64,000 bases of DNA from Chelydra serpentina (Eukaryota; Chordata; Testudines; Chelydridae): contig JBAIAC010000059.1 of NCBI GenBank assembly GCA_037349315.1, positions 30,846,501 to 30,910,500 of the forward strand, read 5' to 3'. Under the pieces are notes generated by a model. The model did no database searches. It was given only the letters and a program-made list of their open reading frames with translations, and was not told the DNA's origin. Positions 1 through 11,320 of this stretch are shown one piece after another; within the stretch, counting starts at the first letter, position 1; each line of letters starts with the position of its first letter. The translations under genes were made by a program, and so were the position numbers.

Positions 1-582
1 GAGGGAGGTGTCGGAGCACGAGAGCTTGAGGAGCAGAGGGAGGTCACAGAAGAAGTGATTGATGATGTTCGGGCCACAGAAGGACAGCCTGAAGGCAAAG
101 CACGTGTGTACCAGTGCACTCAGTGAGCCCCCTATGTAGGATAGAACTACTAGCAGGACACAGACCCTGGGGGACATGACGACTGTATAGAGCAGTGGAT
201 TACAAATGGCCACGTATCGGTCATAGGCCATGGTGGCCAGGATGAAAGACTCTGTATCAGCAAAGGTGCAGAAGAAATAAAACTGCAGCCCACAGCCGGC
301 GTATGAAATGGCCTTGCTCTCCAACAGGAAATTTGCCAACATCTTAGGGACAATCACGGAGGAATAGCAGAGATCGACAAAGGACAAGTTACTGAGGAAG
401 AAGTACATGGGGGTGTGGAGGCAGGGGTTAGAACTGATCAGGGCCATCAGCCCAACATTCCCTATCAGAATCATACTGTACAGTGCCATGAATGCTAGGA
501 AGAGGACAACCTGGATCGACGGGCGGCTGGGGAATCCCAGGAGAATGAATTCCGTCACTGTGGTGCCATTGACTGCAGGCAT
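1..582 (-). CDS. Olfactory receptor (class II-like), 5' part, runs off left edge
   Basis: An odorant-sensing seven-transmembrane G-protein-coupled receptor of olfactory neurons. The minus-strand frame is open for 194 codons from the ATG at 582-580 to the window edge, with no stop or frameshift. It shows an N-glycosylation site (NGT, residues 5-7), TM1 with GN ([11 protein letters not shown]), the OR signature [17 protein letters not shown], a TM3 cysteine (CGLQFYFF), the [15 protein letters not shown] motif at the end of TM3, TM4, and the cysteine-rich second extracellular loop ([22 protein letters not shown]). A typical receptor has about 310-320 residues, so TM5-TM7 must lie to the left. 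An AG just upstream of the ATG fits the usual pattern of an uninterrupted coding exon behind a 5' non-coding exon. The family number cannot be assigned. It is probably functional, but the missing 3' half could be broken. Confidence 0.93.
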   Translation of the reverse strand, partial: MPAVNGTTVTEFILLGFPSRPSIQVVLFLAFMALYSMILIGNVGLMALISSNPCLHTPMYFFLSNLSFVDLCYSSVIVPKMLANFLLESKAISYAGCGLQFYFFCTFADTESFILATMAYDRYVAICNPLLYTVVMSPRVCVLLVVLSYIGGSLSALVHTCFAFRLSFCGPNIINHFFCDLPLLLKLSCSDTSL

Positions 583-2920
583 CTCCTAGTGATGGGTCCT
601 CTGCTATAGGTAGAGAGAAGCTGGGCAGCAGGGGCTGAGCAGACATGGGAAGCCGCGTAAATGCATTTGAAGACACGGCCTCAGCAAAACCCTCCAGCAT
701 CAGTGAGAAGAGGTAATAGTGCCTGTGAAGATTTTACCACTTTCTTAATTAATTACTTCCATCTAAAAGAAGCTAGCTGTGATAGATCTTCTGCTGGTAA
801 AGGTATTAACCTCAAAGCCTAATTGGGATTAATAAATATTTTAGAGCACAACCAATTCCGTTTCCCATCCCGCCTCGATTTTTTACCAAAAAAGGAACCA
901 AGTAAAACAAAGGCAAAAACTAGGTAAATGGAATGTTAGTGTTACCAAGTGCTATGTTTAAATGCCCGGAATTGGGAAAAGTGAAGTTCCCACAGTAATT
1001 TCTCCATATTGCCCATAGTGGGCTCTATGCACCGCTGGGATAAGCCAGGTCATAGTACCATTGATTACAGTGAAGTGACAATGGTGTAAAACTGGAACAG
1101 CACAGCTGGGCATCAGACACATCTCTCTCACACACTCATATATATACATTTAAGGCAACATTTACCAGTCTGATTAGTTCTAAAAAATATGATGTATGTG
1201 TACTATGTATATGTTTTTGCTGAGATTACTGTCACTTTTTCAGTACCTGACTTTTTACATGAGTAACCTTAACATTGCATAAGTATAGCTGCTGTCCCCC
1301 TATTTAATAATAAAATAATTATAATAAAAATAACCATAAGAATAATTAATAAAGAAAATCTCTCTAGTAAAATCTCTCTAGCTGCTATTGGTGACCTCAA
1401 TTCTAGTGTTCACCTGTCCTGGAGGTAGTATCCATATACCCTTCTGCTAACTGATAGCTCATATACTGTAGGGATGGGGATAGTGTTAAAAACAAGAGAC
1501 TGGGTAGGGTTTTCAAAAGTGTTAACTGACTTTCAGTGGCACTTGTGCTCCTAAATCACCTAGATGTTTTTGAAAAGCCTAGATAGATAGATAGATGATA
1601 GATAGATAGACATTGGTCTCACCTATTTTAGATTAGGACAAAATGGGATTGGAAAAATTGTATTTAGTTCACTTAAAACAGCTGTTACTTTTCTGATTTG
1701 GACTTCAGTTGTGCTAATATAATCCAACTTCCTTTTAGGGGACTCAGCTAACAGTATTCTAATGCCTGCTAACCAGTTGGTGGATACATAAATATATCCA
1801 GAAAATGACATTGCTTCAGTTTTCTGTACAAACCACAGTATCCTCAAACATACCTGTGGCTGTGATCAACATTCCTTCCCCCACTCCAGAAGCTGCTTCT
1901 GTAAGCAAGGAGGTAATATATATACATATATCTATATACATATGTAACTCTTCAGGGCCTTTGGGACATAACCACGAGAGATATGACAGCACCTGAGCTC
2001 AGTGGTACACATTGCAAGCAATTAAACTGCAATCAGTGTTGTTTGTGGTTTTTATTTTGTAATGATTATTTTTAATCCACCTATTACCATAATTTCCTGT
2101 GCACAGGACAGACATAAAAAGCAGCTCAAAAAATTAAACTGACCCAGTAGGAAACACAAACAGTTCTTCATATTAGAATGATGCAACTTGCATGATGCGA
2201 TATGATACATTTTACATGGACTTGGAAGTTTAGATTTTAACTGGTAAATGTCAATAAACATCAATTTCCCCATACACACACTCAACCAATGAAAAAATAT
2301 TCCATTTATAATGACTGAAATTCACAAGTAGGCAAAATATTGCCTTGTCTGACTCCCCCCATAATTTCCTACATTTGTGAAAGATTAAATAAATAAAAAT
2401 AGAAAAAAATGCTGAAAAGTAAACTATTATCCCTCAAAATTATATATAACAAAATTGAATTCTGTCAAGCCTAATTGTACAGAATTAGAGAAATTTGCAT
2501 TCTTGTTTTCCTAAGATGTGTGCTGTGCCCTCTAGGAGCTGCTCTGCACCATGCAAAATCAGGACCCTTTAAATGGTGCACTTGCAGGCCCTATTCTTGA
2601 TGCTAATCAATGGCTGCTGGTCTCCATATTATTGGCCAATGCTGAAAATTTTGGGACTGGTTCTTATTTTCACTAAAGCCACTTTATGCCACCCGATGCA
2701 CACTTTACACCAGCTTTAATGGAAATGAGAATCAGACCCTTTGTCCTTATTATGTTAAGAATTAAGACACACAGGGGCAGATTCTCTACTGGTGTGAATA
2801 GGTGCAGCTGCATTGACTTCCCAGCGTGAGGAGGTGGGCATGAAGAGCAGCAGACAGATAAGCCATTTGGTTTGGGAGCTTGAACTCAGCTGTGTTTGGC
2901 TGGAGTACTGAATGTAAAGT
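583..2920. other. Intergenic, no gene recognised
   Basis: AT-rich intergenic DNA upstream of the olfactory receptor. Open frames here are short and show no family motif. It contains a short ATAG microsatellite near 1580. A stretch around 2560-2745 ends in a 'tttaatggaaatgagaatca' segment that looks like old MITE debris. Confidence 0.5.
1580..1610. repeat. (ATAG)n microsatellite
   Basis: About seven tandem copies of a tetranucleotide, interrupted once by 'atg'. Confidence 0.9.
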
Positions 2921-3099
2921 TGGGGGGAGGGATGGCTCAGTGGTTTGAGCATTGGCCTGCTAAACCCAGCGTTGTGAGTTCAATCCTCAAGGGGGCCACT
3001 TAGGGATCTGGGGCAAAAATTGGGAATTGGTCCTGCTTTGAGCAGGGGGTTGGACTAGATGACCACCTAAGGTCCCTTCCAACCCTGATATTCTATGAA
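2921..3099 (+). repeat. tRNA-derived SINE (tortoise Pol III SINE type)
   Basis: A tRNA-like head with A-box-like 'gatggctcagtggtttgagc' and B-box-like 'gttgtgagttcaatcctc' is followed by a body ('gatctggggcaaaaattggg') and a CR1-like tail ('ggttggactagatgacc', ending 'ttctatga'). This head-plus-CR1-tail design is known from cryptodiran turtles. It is one of four such copies in the window. Confidence 0.9.
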
Positions 3100-3689
3100 A
3101 GTTCACTGGTGCTTCTTTTTCTCTCCGACCCATCTTAATTCAAAGAGCTGTGGCTGAGGTTTGCAAAGCCATCTAGGTAGGGGAATTATAGCTTACCCAA
3201 ATTCCACCCACCTGAAATGACTGTTGCATGTGCCATCTGAAAAGCCACTCCTCAGCAGGGCTGCAAGGAACTGAGCTTAGTTTCTCCTTCAAATACTCCT
3301 GGGATTTATGAGCAGGCAGCTGCTGTATTATTTCCTTCCTCATCTCCCTCTCCATCCCCTTTCACATCTCACCCTGCCAGCTCCTCTCAATGCATCACCA
3401 TGAGGAGGCATAAATACCCAGTGCTGCTGCTGCTGCTCCCTGATCCTGACCCACAACACAAAACAGCCCCAGCAGGTGGCCATAGTGTGTGGGGCCAGAG
3501 AGAGTGACAGTCAGGGAGAGGAAGATTGGATCATTAAAGGAAGAAAGTGGGAAGGGGAGTGGGAAAGGGCCAAACTGGGGGGCAAAGATAGAGAATGAGG
3601 AAGGAAAAGACAGACTGAGAGAAGGCAAGAAAAAGGGACTGGTAGGGGGCAAGCAGGGTAAAGGATAGACTTGTGGGTAATGGAAAGGG
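3100..3689. other. Intergenic, purine-rich on the plus strand
   Basis: No gene is supported. At 3480-3700 the plus strand is purine-rich (gaaagtgggaaggggag-like), which creates long leucine/serine/proline minus-strand ORFs. These have low complexity and no motif. Confidence 0.5.
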
Positions 3690-3789
3690 ATTCCAGGTGC
3701 TGCTGATTTGCCTTTTGACCTTGAGGGAGTCCCATGACATCTGTGTCTCAAGTTGCTCACCTGTAAAGTGGGGATAATGATGCTGATTT
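3690..3789 (+). repeat. MIR-like ancient SINE fragment
   Basis: Contains the characteristic 'cacctgtaaagtggggataatgatgctg' type of sequence, matching the MIR/CORE-SINE segment 'tctgtaaaatgggnataat'. It is cut on the right by the CR1 that starts at 3790. Confidence 0.6.
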
Positions 3790-4612
3790 CCTAGACAAAT
3801 TAGAGGATTGGGCCAAAAGGAATCTGATGAGGTTCAACAAGGACAAGTGCAGAGTCCTGCACTTAGGACGGAAGAATCCCATGCACTGCTATAGACTAGG
3901 GACCGAATGGCTGGGCAGCAGTTCTGCAGAAAAGGACCTAGGGGTTACGGTGGACGAAAAGCTGAATATGAGTCAACAGTGTGCCCTTGTTGCCAAGAAA
4001 GCTAATGGCATTTTGGGTGGTATAAGTAGGGGCATTTCCAGCAGATCGAGGGACGTGATTATTCCCCTCTATTCAGCACTGGTGAGGCCTCATTTGGAGT
4101 ACTGTGTCCAGTTTTGGGCCCCACACTCCAAGAAGGATGTGGATAAATTGGAAAGAGTCCAGCGGAGGGCAACAAAAATGATTAGGGGACTGGAGCACAT
4201 GACTTATGAGGAGAGGCTGAGGGAACTGGGATTGTTTAGCCTGCAGAAGAGAAGAATGAGGGGGGATTTGATAGCTGCTTTCAACTACCTGAAAGGGGGT
4301 TCTAAAGAGGATGGATCTAGACTGTTCTCAGTGGTAGAAGATGACAGAACAAGGAGTAATGGTTTCAAGTTGCAGAGCGGGAGGTTTAGGTTGGATATTA
4401 GGAAAACCGTTTTCACTAGTAGGGTGGTGAAGCACTGGAATGGGTTACCTAGGGAGGTGGTGGAATCTCCTTCCTTAGAGGTTTTTAAGGTCAGGCTTGA
4501 CAAAGCCCTGGCTGGGATGATTTAGTTGGGGTTGGTCCTGCTTTGAGCAGGGAGTTGGACTAGATGGCCTCCTGAGGTCCCTTCCAACCCTGAGATTCTA
4601 TGATTCTATGAC
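3790..4612 (+). mobile_element. CR1 LINE, 5'-truncated
   Basis: The 3' end of a CR1 element, from the last part of the reverse transcriptase through the 3' tail with ATTCTATG repeats. An open frame at 3827-4525 encodes the C-terminal part of ORF2 ([18 protein letters not shown]..., [34 protein letters not shown]). It lacks the endonuclease and the catalytic FADD motif, so it is a dead copy. It landed in an MIR-like fragment. Confidence 0.95.
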
Positions 4613-5267
4613 CTACTTTCTAGGTGCATGAAAGCCCCTTAAAGGCCCTCATATGCAACTAATAGTGTTAGCAGATTTTTATTAGGCATAAGGACACAGG
4701 CTGAGACCACAGAATAACACTGTTTCAAGGAGCTCATTAGAACTTGCCAGGTCTGGATTTAGACACTGGTGCTGAGACTTGAGATGCTGCCTAAGTCACT
4801 TGGAAATCCAATGCAATTACATTTAAAATAATCAATGGGGGCTTAATATTTCCCAAACAAAAGAGCAAAGTGCATACTTGCAGTTGGTGTGACTTTTATT
4901 ATAGATTAACATGCAAAATCCCCCTGAGGCCTGAAAAGCCTAATGTGCCTGGCTTGTATTGGAAGATCTTCCCTCTTGAATTGACCCACAGCCATGCCCA
5001 CCTGCAAATAGACAGAATGCAGTGGCAGATACAAAAACATGGTCATGGTGACAGAAAAGCTGTTGTGTAGGTGTAACACTTCATAACTTCGAATACAAAA
5101 ATGATACAAAACATGCATACAAATAGGATTAATGAATCAGTAGATCATAACCTTTACAGAGATAGGTTACATGGCATATGTAGCATAAAACATATTCCAA
5201 TTATGTCATATATATATACATCCATAAGCATATTCCCATAAAGCCTTATGGGGTGCACTGTCACATA
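4613..5267. other. Intergenic, no gene recognised
   Basis: AT-rich unique-looking sequence with a short (TA)n run near 5207-5217. No supportable coding region. Confidence 0.5.
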
Positions 5268-6761
5268 ATAGAAGCTCAACTTAAATGTATACCACAATTT
5301 AAAAAACATAGTAAGAGAACCAAAAAAGAGCCACTGTGGTTAAACAACAAAGTAAAAGAAGCAGTGAGAGGCAAAAAGCCATCCTTTAAAAAGTGGAAGA
5401 TAAATCCTAATGAGGAAAATAGAAAAGAGCATAAACTCTGGCAAATGAAGTATAAAAATATAATTAGAAAGACCAAAAAAGAATTTGAAGAATAGCTAGC
5501 CAAAGACTCAAAAAGTAATAGCAATTTTTTTTTAAATACATCAGAAGCAGAAAGCCTGCTAAACAACCAGCGGGGCCACTGAATGATCGAGATGCTAAAG
5601 GAGCACTCAAAGACGATAAGGCCATTGCAGAGAAACTAAATGAATTCTTTGCATTGGTCTTCACTGTTGAGGATGTGAGGGAGATTCCCAAATCTGAACC
5701 ATCCTTTTTGGGCGACAGATCTGAGGAACTGTCCCAAATTGAGGTGTCATTAGAGGAGGTTTTGGAACAAACTGATAAACTAAACAGTGATAAGTCTCCA
5801 GGACCCGATGGTATTCACACAAGAGTTCTGAAGGAACTCAAATTTGAAATTGCAGGACTACTAACTGTCATCTGTAACCTATCATTTAAATCAGCTTCTG
5901 TCCGAATGACTGAAGGATAGCTAACGTGATGCCAATTTTTAAAAAGGTCTCCAGAGGTGACCCTGGCAACTACAGGCCAGTAAGCCTCACTTCAGTACCG
6001 GGAAAATTGGTTAAAACTATCGTAAAGAGCAAAATTGTCAGACACATAGATTAACATAATTTGTTGGGAAATAGTCAACATGGTTTTTGTTAAGGGAAAT
6101 CATGCCTTACCAATCTACTACAATTCTTTGAGGGGGTCAACAAGCATGCGGACAAAGGAGATCCAGTGGATATAGTGTATTTAGATTTTCAGAAAGCCTT
6201 TGACAAGGTCCCTCACCAAAGGCTCTTAAGCAAAATAAACAGTCATGGGATAAGAGGGAAGATTCTCTCATGGATTGGTAACTGGTTAAAAGATAGGAAA
6301 CAAAGGGTAGGAATAAATGGTCAGTTTTCAGAATAGAGAGAGGTAAATAGTGGTTTCCCCCAGGAATCTGTACTGGGCCCAGTCCTATTTAACATATTCA
6401 TAAATGATCTGGAAAAAGGGGTAAACAGTGAGGTGGCAAAATTTGCAGACGATACAAAACTACTCAAGATAGTTAAGTCCCAGGCAGACTGCGAAGAGCT
6501 ACAAAAGGATCTCACAAAACTGGGTGACTGGGCATCAAAATGGCAGATGAAATTTAATGTTGATAAATGCAATGTAATGCATATTGGAAAACATAATCCT
6601 AACTATACATATACAATGATGGGGTCTAAATTAGCTGTTACCACTCAAGAAAGAGATCTTGGAGTCATTGTGGATAGTTCTCTGAAATCATCCACTCAAT
6701 GTGCAGCGACAGTCAAAAAAGCGAACAGAATGTTGGGAATCATCAAGAAAGGGATAGATAA
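5268..6761 (+). pseudogene. CR1-clade LINE ORF2 fragment, first piece
   Basis: A degenerate non-LTR retrotransposon reverse transcriptase, broken by several stops and frameshifts. Readable blocks in order: the linker after the endonuclease (IIEAQLKCIPQFKKHSKRTK, 5268-5490), the RT N-terminus (DKLNSDKSPGPDGIHTRVLKE, near 5780), FQKAFDKVPHQR (near 6190), the FADDTKLLKIV catalytic box (6440) and RMLGIIKKGI (6725). The linker closely matches the LINE at 36.8-39.8 kb, so both belong to one subfamily. The element is 5'-truncated and continues at 8090 after a solo LTR insertion. Confidence 0.9.
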
Positions 6762-8089
6762 TGTAAGCAGAGTCAGGATGAGCTCTACCCTGACATCTGG
6801 TGGTGAGTTGTGGAAAGGGATGTCAGGGGCTAATCTTGTTTGCATGGACACACCCACCCTGCAAAGCATGATGGACTGCTTGCCCAAATGGTCACCTTGA
6901 CTGCTGTGGGAGCCCCAGTTTCTCTGTTATTGGGGCAGGAAGACTAAAGTGTTGTTACCCTGATTATGTGAATCAAGGACAGTGGGCTTTTGTTATGAGG
7001 AAGGGACTCGCCCTTAGCTAAGCAGCACTTGCTAGGCGAGGGACATGGATTCCAAAACCCAGTGAATTGAGAGAGGTTGGGGACAGGTATTTGTATCTGG
7101 TGGCATGGGCTGCTTCTGAGGGTCCTAAATGTCAATTGCAGCTCCTTCTCGCTCTCTCCGCTGTGGAATATCAGAGCTAATTTTGAGTTCCTTAGGAGTC
7201 TATTCACAGGCTGCTGAGTTGGAATTACTCTGGACTAAGTGTGCAAATGAGCACGAAGGCTCCCCTAACTACAAGCTGAAATTGTTATGAGTTGAAATCA
7301 CTGAGCACTGTGTTAAGTAGTGGGGGAGCCAGAAGCTCTATTGCTGAGCGACTGGTGGAGCGGAGCTGCTGGCGGAGCGGGACAGTTGGCGGGACAGCCG
7401 GAGCGGCTTGCAGGCTGGCTGACGGAGCGGAGCTGCTGGCGGAGCGGGACAGTTGGCGGGACAGCCGGAGCGGCTTGCAGGCCGGCTGACGGAGCGGAGC
7501 TGCTGGCGGAGCGGCTTGCGGGACGGCTGAACGGAGTGACTCGTGGGATGGCTGGCGGAGCAGAGCAGAGCCGAGCGAAGCACCATGAAGGGACGGGGCA
7601 GTCAGCTTCGAGCCACGTAAGGTGCCCCTTACCTCTCCCCTCCCCATTTCTACCCAGACTGGAGGGGGTGTAACACTCTGCAGATGAACTTTTGAACTCT
7701 GGGTCTGGACTTTTGGGTTGTTGGACTTTTGGGACTTTGGGTGATTTTTGGGGTTGATGGACTCAAGAACCAAAGGGAAAGGACATGGCCAATTTGCTGG
7801 GGTGGGTCATTGCTCATAGTTTGGTTTACAAATCCTAGATGTGGTGTTTCCCCAGCAAAAGGCCGCATTGTTTCTCTCTGTCATTAAAAGGTTTTTCTAC
7901 ACTCAGACTCTGTGCTTGCGAGAGGGGAAGTACTGCCTCTTAGAGGCGCCCAGGGGGGGTGATATATATTTGTCCCAGGTCACTGGGTGGGGGCTCGAGC
8001 CGGTTTTTGCATTGTGTTATTGGAATGGAACCCCTAGATACGGAACCCGGCCCTTGTTGCTGCCGACTCTGACTGGCAGAAGGGTTACA
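6762..8089 (+). mobile_element. Solo LTR (family A, copy 1)
   Basis: This 1328-bp insertion begins TGTAAGCAG and ends GGGTTACA. It is flanked by a perfect 4-bp target duplication ATAA (6758-6761 and 8090-8093). It splits a LINE reverse transcriptase that resumes directly afterwards. A related copy lies in inverted orientation at 14658-16104. An ATTAAA (near 7883) at the same relative place in both copies suggests plus orientation. GC-rich roughly 60-bp tandem repeats (7335-7580) sit in the middle. TG...CA ends plus a 4-bp duplication fit an ERV1-like retroviral LTR. No internal coding region remains. Confidence 0.85.
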
Positions 8090-8787
8090 ATAATAAGACA
8101 GAAAATATCATATTGCCTCTATATAAATCCATGGTACGCCCACACCTTAACTACTGCATGCAGATGTGGTCACCTCATCTCAGAAAAGATATATTGGAAT
8201 TGGAAAAGGGGTTCAGAAAAGGACAACAAAAATTATTAGGGGTATAGAACGGCTTCCGAATGAGGAGAGATTAATAAGACTGGGACTTTTCAGCTTGGAA
8301 AAGAGGCGACTAAGGGGGGATATGATAGAAGTCTATAAAATCATGAGTGGTATACAGAAAGTAAATAAGGAAGTGTCATTTACTCCTTCCCAAAATACAA
8401 GAACAAGGGACCACCAAATGAAATTAATAGGTAGCAGGTTTAAAACAAACACAAGAAAGTATTTTTTCACGCAACGCACTGTCAACCTCTGGAACTCCTT
8501 GCCAGAGGGTGTTGTGAAGGCCAATACTGTAACGGGGTTCAAAAGGGAGCTAGATAGATTCATGGAAGATAGGTCCATCAATGGCTATCAGCCAGGATGG
8601 GCAGGAATGGTGTCCCTAGCCTCTGTTTGCCAGAAGCCTGGATTGGGTGACAGGGCATGGATTACTTGATGATAACCTGTCTGTTCATTCCCTTTGGGGC
8701 ACCTGCCATTGGCCACTGTCAGAGGACAGAATACTGGGCTTGATGGACCTTTTGTCTGACCCAGTATGGCCATTCTTATGTTCTTAT
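8090..8787 (+). pseudogene. CR1-clade LINE, second piece with 3' end
   Basis: Continuation of the LINE interrupted at 6761. It starts [21 protein letters not shown] (about 8115) and continues through [39 protein letters not shown] and [11 protein letters not shown] (8166-8669). The 3' tail 'tggtctgacccagtatggc'-type sequence ends in 'ttcttatgttcttatg'. A frameshift lies near 8200. The pieces on either side of the LTR join in order, which proves the LTR insertion was secondary. Confidence 0.9.
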
Positions 8788-9057
8788 GTCTTCCTCTAGT
8801 GACAGGGCAACATAGAGGAAAACAGCTTGCTACTTCCAGCTGCATGAATTATTCCTCTAACTCAAGTGCTTTTGCTGATGGTCCTTGGTTCTATCTCTGC
8901 AGATGTCTATAAGTGGAATCATTACATGTATAGTTCCAAAACTTGTAAACAACATGATGTGTGGTATTACATTGCATTTGACATTGAGAGCATTTCCACT
9001 TAGAAATGTGTGAATAATGGATTTTTCAGATCACTGGCAATTCCAAAACATTGAGGA

Positions 9058-9390
9058 AAAAATAATGTCAAACTAAAACAAATGTTTCTGAAATTTTGCA
9101 TGACTCAAAAAGATGGAGAAAAAAAACAGTTTTCAGTCAAATGAAACATATTGACCATTTTAAAATGGTTTTGGTTGTTTTGTTAATAAAATTAAAAGAA
9201 ATATTGAAATGAAAAGTCTTTTTGAACTGAAAAATAAAAATCATTTTAAAATGTTGAAAAGAAATGTTTTGATTTTTTTCAGAACGTTTTAATGTTAATT
9301 TTAATATTTTTGGTTGAAATGATTTGGTGAAACCAACACAAAATACTGAAAAGAAAAGTTTTGGCTGAAAAATTTTGCCCAGTTCTATTC
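9058..9390. repeat. A/T-rich dispersed repeat (GAAAATTTTG family)
   Basis: A run of 'tttgaaatgaaaa / ttttcatttcaaa' motifs with internal inverted symmetry, ending '...gccCAGTTCTA'. Similar blocks occur at 12455-12720, 35555-35760 and 43250-43585. Probably an old non-autonomous repeat family; no coding content. Confidence 0.5.
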
Positions 9391-10190
9391 CCACTATCCC
9401 TCCCAACATGGGAGATCAGTGTTCCAGGATTGAGGATATAAAAAACTACTGATCCAGCAATGTAAGTATGGCTGAATGTCCCTTGTGCATGAGAAAAGGA
9501 GGTCTCCCATGACTGTGACCAATGCTGTCTCTGTGTAATGTTCCCAACCAGCAGGGTTCCCTGATGTTGGCAGTGGATGGGTGGAGTTGGAGGTGGTTCT
9601 TTGCTAGGTTCCCAGTTGATTGACTCAGCAATGGGATGTGAGACGCTGGCTGTTAGCTTGCAAGATCAGAAGCTCTCAGACTGGTTATGAAATTTCCTTG
9701 GAATATTTTGTGGTCTTGATTTTTCAAGTGGCTCTCCATTTGTTTAGGAAACCTGCTCAGTCTGTGTTCTTTGCCCATAAAAAGGAGATAGGAAGCAATT
9801 AAAGTATCAGAGCCCTGCTACCAACTTTATGAGACCTTTCAGTAACAAAGAGAAGAAATCATGGTAGAAAGATTGCTGTGCCTGGCTCTACATATTGTGA
9901 ACATGGCATTTGGTGGCCAGGATTTAGGGCTGGATTGACTTGTTGGATATGGAACAGGAAATTACAGGGTAATTCTGAGTCTCTTAATAACAATTGCTCT
10001 GTTGCAAAACATTCAAGGAATTGATTCCGCACGGAGCAACTGATAAGCAAGAGGTAAGGAATTTCTCTAACAGATTTACTTTACCACAGCTTCTGCAAAA
10101 CTGTCATTCAAACCTCAGAGCATCAGAGGGAAGGTGAGCATTTTGTGGGTGAAAATTATCCTCTTTTCAGCCATCTGATGTTTTCTATAT
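9391..10190. other. Upstream region of the MRGPR-like gene, nothing recognised
   Basis: Unique-looking sequence without supportable genes or repeats. Confidence 0.45.
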
Positions 10191-10194
10191 TTTC

Positions 10195-10460
10195 TTCCAT
10201 TCCCCCAGCTCTGCCCATGCCCCTCAATCCTACCCCCCAGCCCTCTGCTATTCCAGATCTGGGATTTGCCCCTGCCCTGCCAATGTGCTTTAATCCTGAC
10301 TCACAGACCCCCTCCTACTATTGCCATCTCGGACTCCCTGCCCCTTTCTCTCCCAATGCCTCTCAATCCTGAACTGCAGCCCTGCTTCTATTCCAATCCT
10401 GATCTCCCCACAATACACACACGCAGCTCTGCCACCTCACTCCTGATCTACTTGGGACTG
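10195..10460 (+). repeat. Pyrimidine-rich degenerate repeat ('cccctcaatcctga' family)
   Basis: Repeated 'gccccTCAATCCTgacCCaca' motifs at roughly 60-100-bp spacing. The reverse complement of the same family appears at 18715-18880 and 20045-20190 ('aggattgaggggcatcagcagagctg'). Confidence 0.55.
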
Positions 10461-10739
10461 CAGTCTCTGACATTCATTTTATCTTTTGCCCTGAGGTTTC
10501 CAAAGAAGAAAGACCAGCCTTGTCACCCTCTGCACCAAAAATCCCTTTATATTTATCTCTGTGTGTATTTCCAATAAATGCTCACTGATATCTGGATATT
10601 TCAGCTCAGGAGCACAGGGAGGGGCTGTAATGACTAGCAAATCCGAGTTCCCACCATGATCCGGAGTCACTAATACACGTCCCTCTTATCTCTATTAGCA
10701 GGTGTGTTTACGAGAGAAAGATAAAGAGGGAGCTGGAAA

Positions 10740-11320
10740 TTGTCATTCCGCAGCAGAGGTTTCAATATGACTGAGCTTACCACGACATCCCCGCCTCCTG
10801 GAAAGATAAGCCTGCGTTATTGCGTATTATTTAATTATTCCAGTAGTTTTAATGACAAAGACCTAGATGCAGATCAGGATCGATGTTTCATTCCGATAGT
10901 TGTGATCAGCTCTATTTCTCTGTTCATTTGCCTGGTTGGGCTGGTGGGGAACGGGATGGTTCTTTGGTTCCTCGGCTTCCGCATTAAGAAGGACCCCTTC
11001 ACCATCTACATCCTCAACTTGGACATTGATGACTTTGGTTTCCTCCTGTGCATGGTTGCCTTCTTCATTATTATCATCTTATATTTACGTATGGACTTTC
11101 TTGGAGGGTTTGTCATCATAGAAGCAATCCAGTGGGTGGCGCTGTTTATATACAACACCGGCCTGTATCTCCTGACAGCCATCAGCGTTCAGAGATGTCT
11201 GTCTGTCCTTTACCCCATCTGGTACCGATGTCACCATCCAAAAAACCTGTCTTCCATTGTGTGTGCTCTGCTCTGGGCTCTCTCCATCCTGGTGACTGGA
11301 CTGGAGTGCTATTTCTGCAT
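10740..11320 (+). pseudogene. Mas-related G-protein-coupled receptor-like gene, truncated by CR1
   Basis: The N-terminal half of a rhodopsin-class receptor of the MRGPR type (sensory-neuron and immune-cell receptors). Visible features are an extracellular N-terminus with an NYSS glycosylation site, TM1 (LVGLVGNGMVLWFLGF), TM2 (FTIYILNLDIDDFGFLL), TM3 (YNTGLYLLTAISVQRCLSVLYPIWYRC in pieces) and TM4 (SSIVCALLWALSILVTGLE). The frame then runs into a minus-strand CR1 at 11319 and stops at IES. TM5-TM7 are not found beyond the CR1 (12450 onwards). The second ATG (10767, MTELTTT) is an alternative start. A pyrimidine-AG at about 10701 could be the splice acceptor after a 5' non-coding exon. The open part has no other lesion, so inactivation may be fairly recent. 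Confidence 0.88.

Noticed and set aside
3395..3760. 121-codon minus ORF rich in L, P, S and F
   Set aside because: Purine-rich low-complexity DNA with overlapping open frames; no homologous motif.
7285..7773. Long alanine/proline/serine-rich ORFs on both strands
   Set aside because: They run through GC-rich tandem repeats of a solo LTR; no motif, and several frames are open at once.
10145..10577. Proline-rich ORFs before the MRGPR-like gene
   Set aside because: They follow a degenerate pyrimidine-rich repeat also seen at 18.7 and 20.1 kb.
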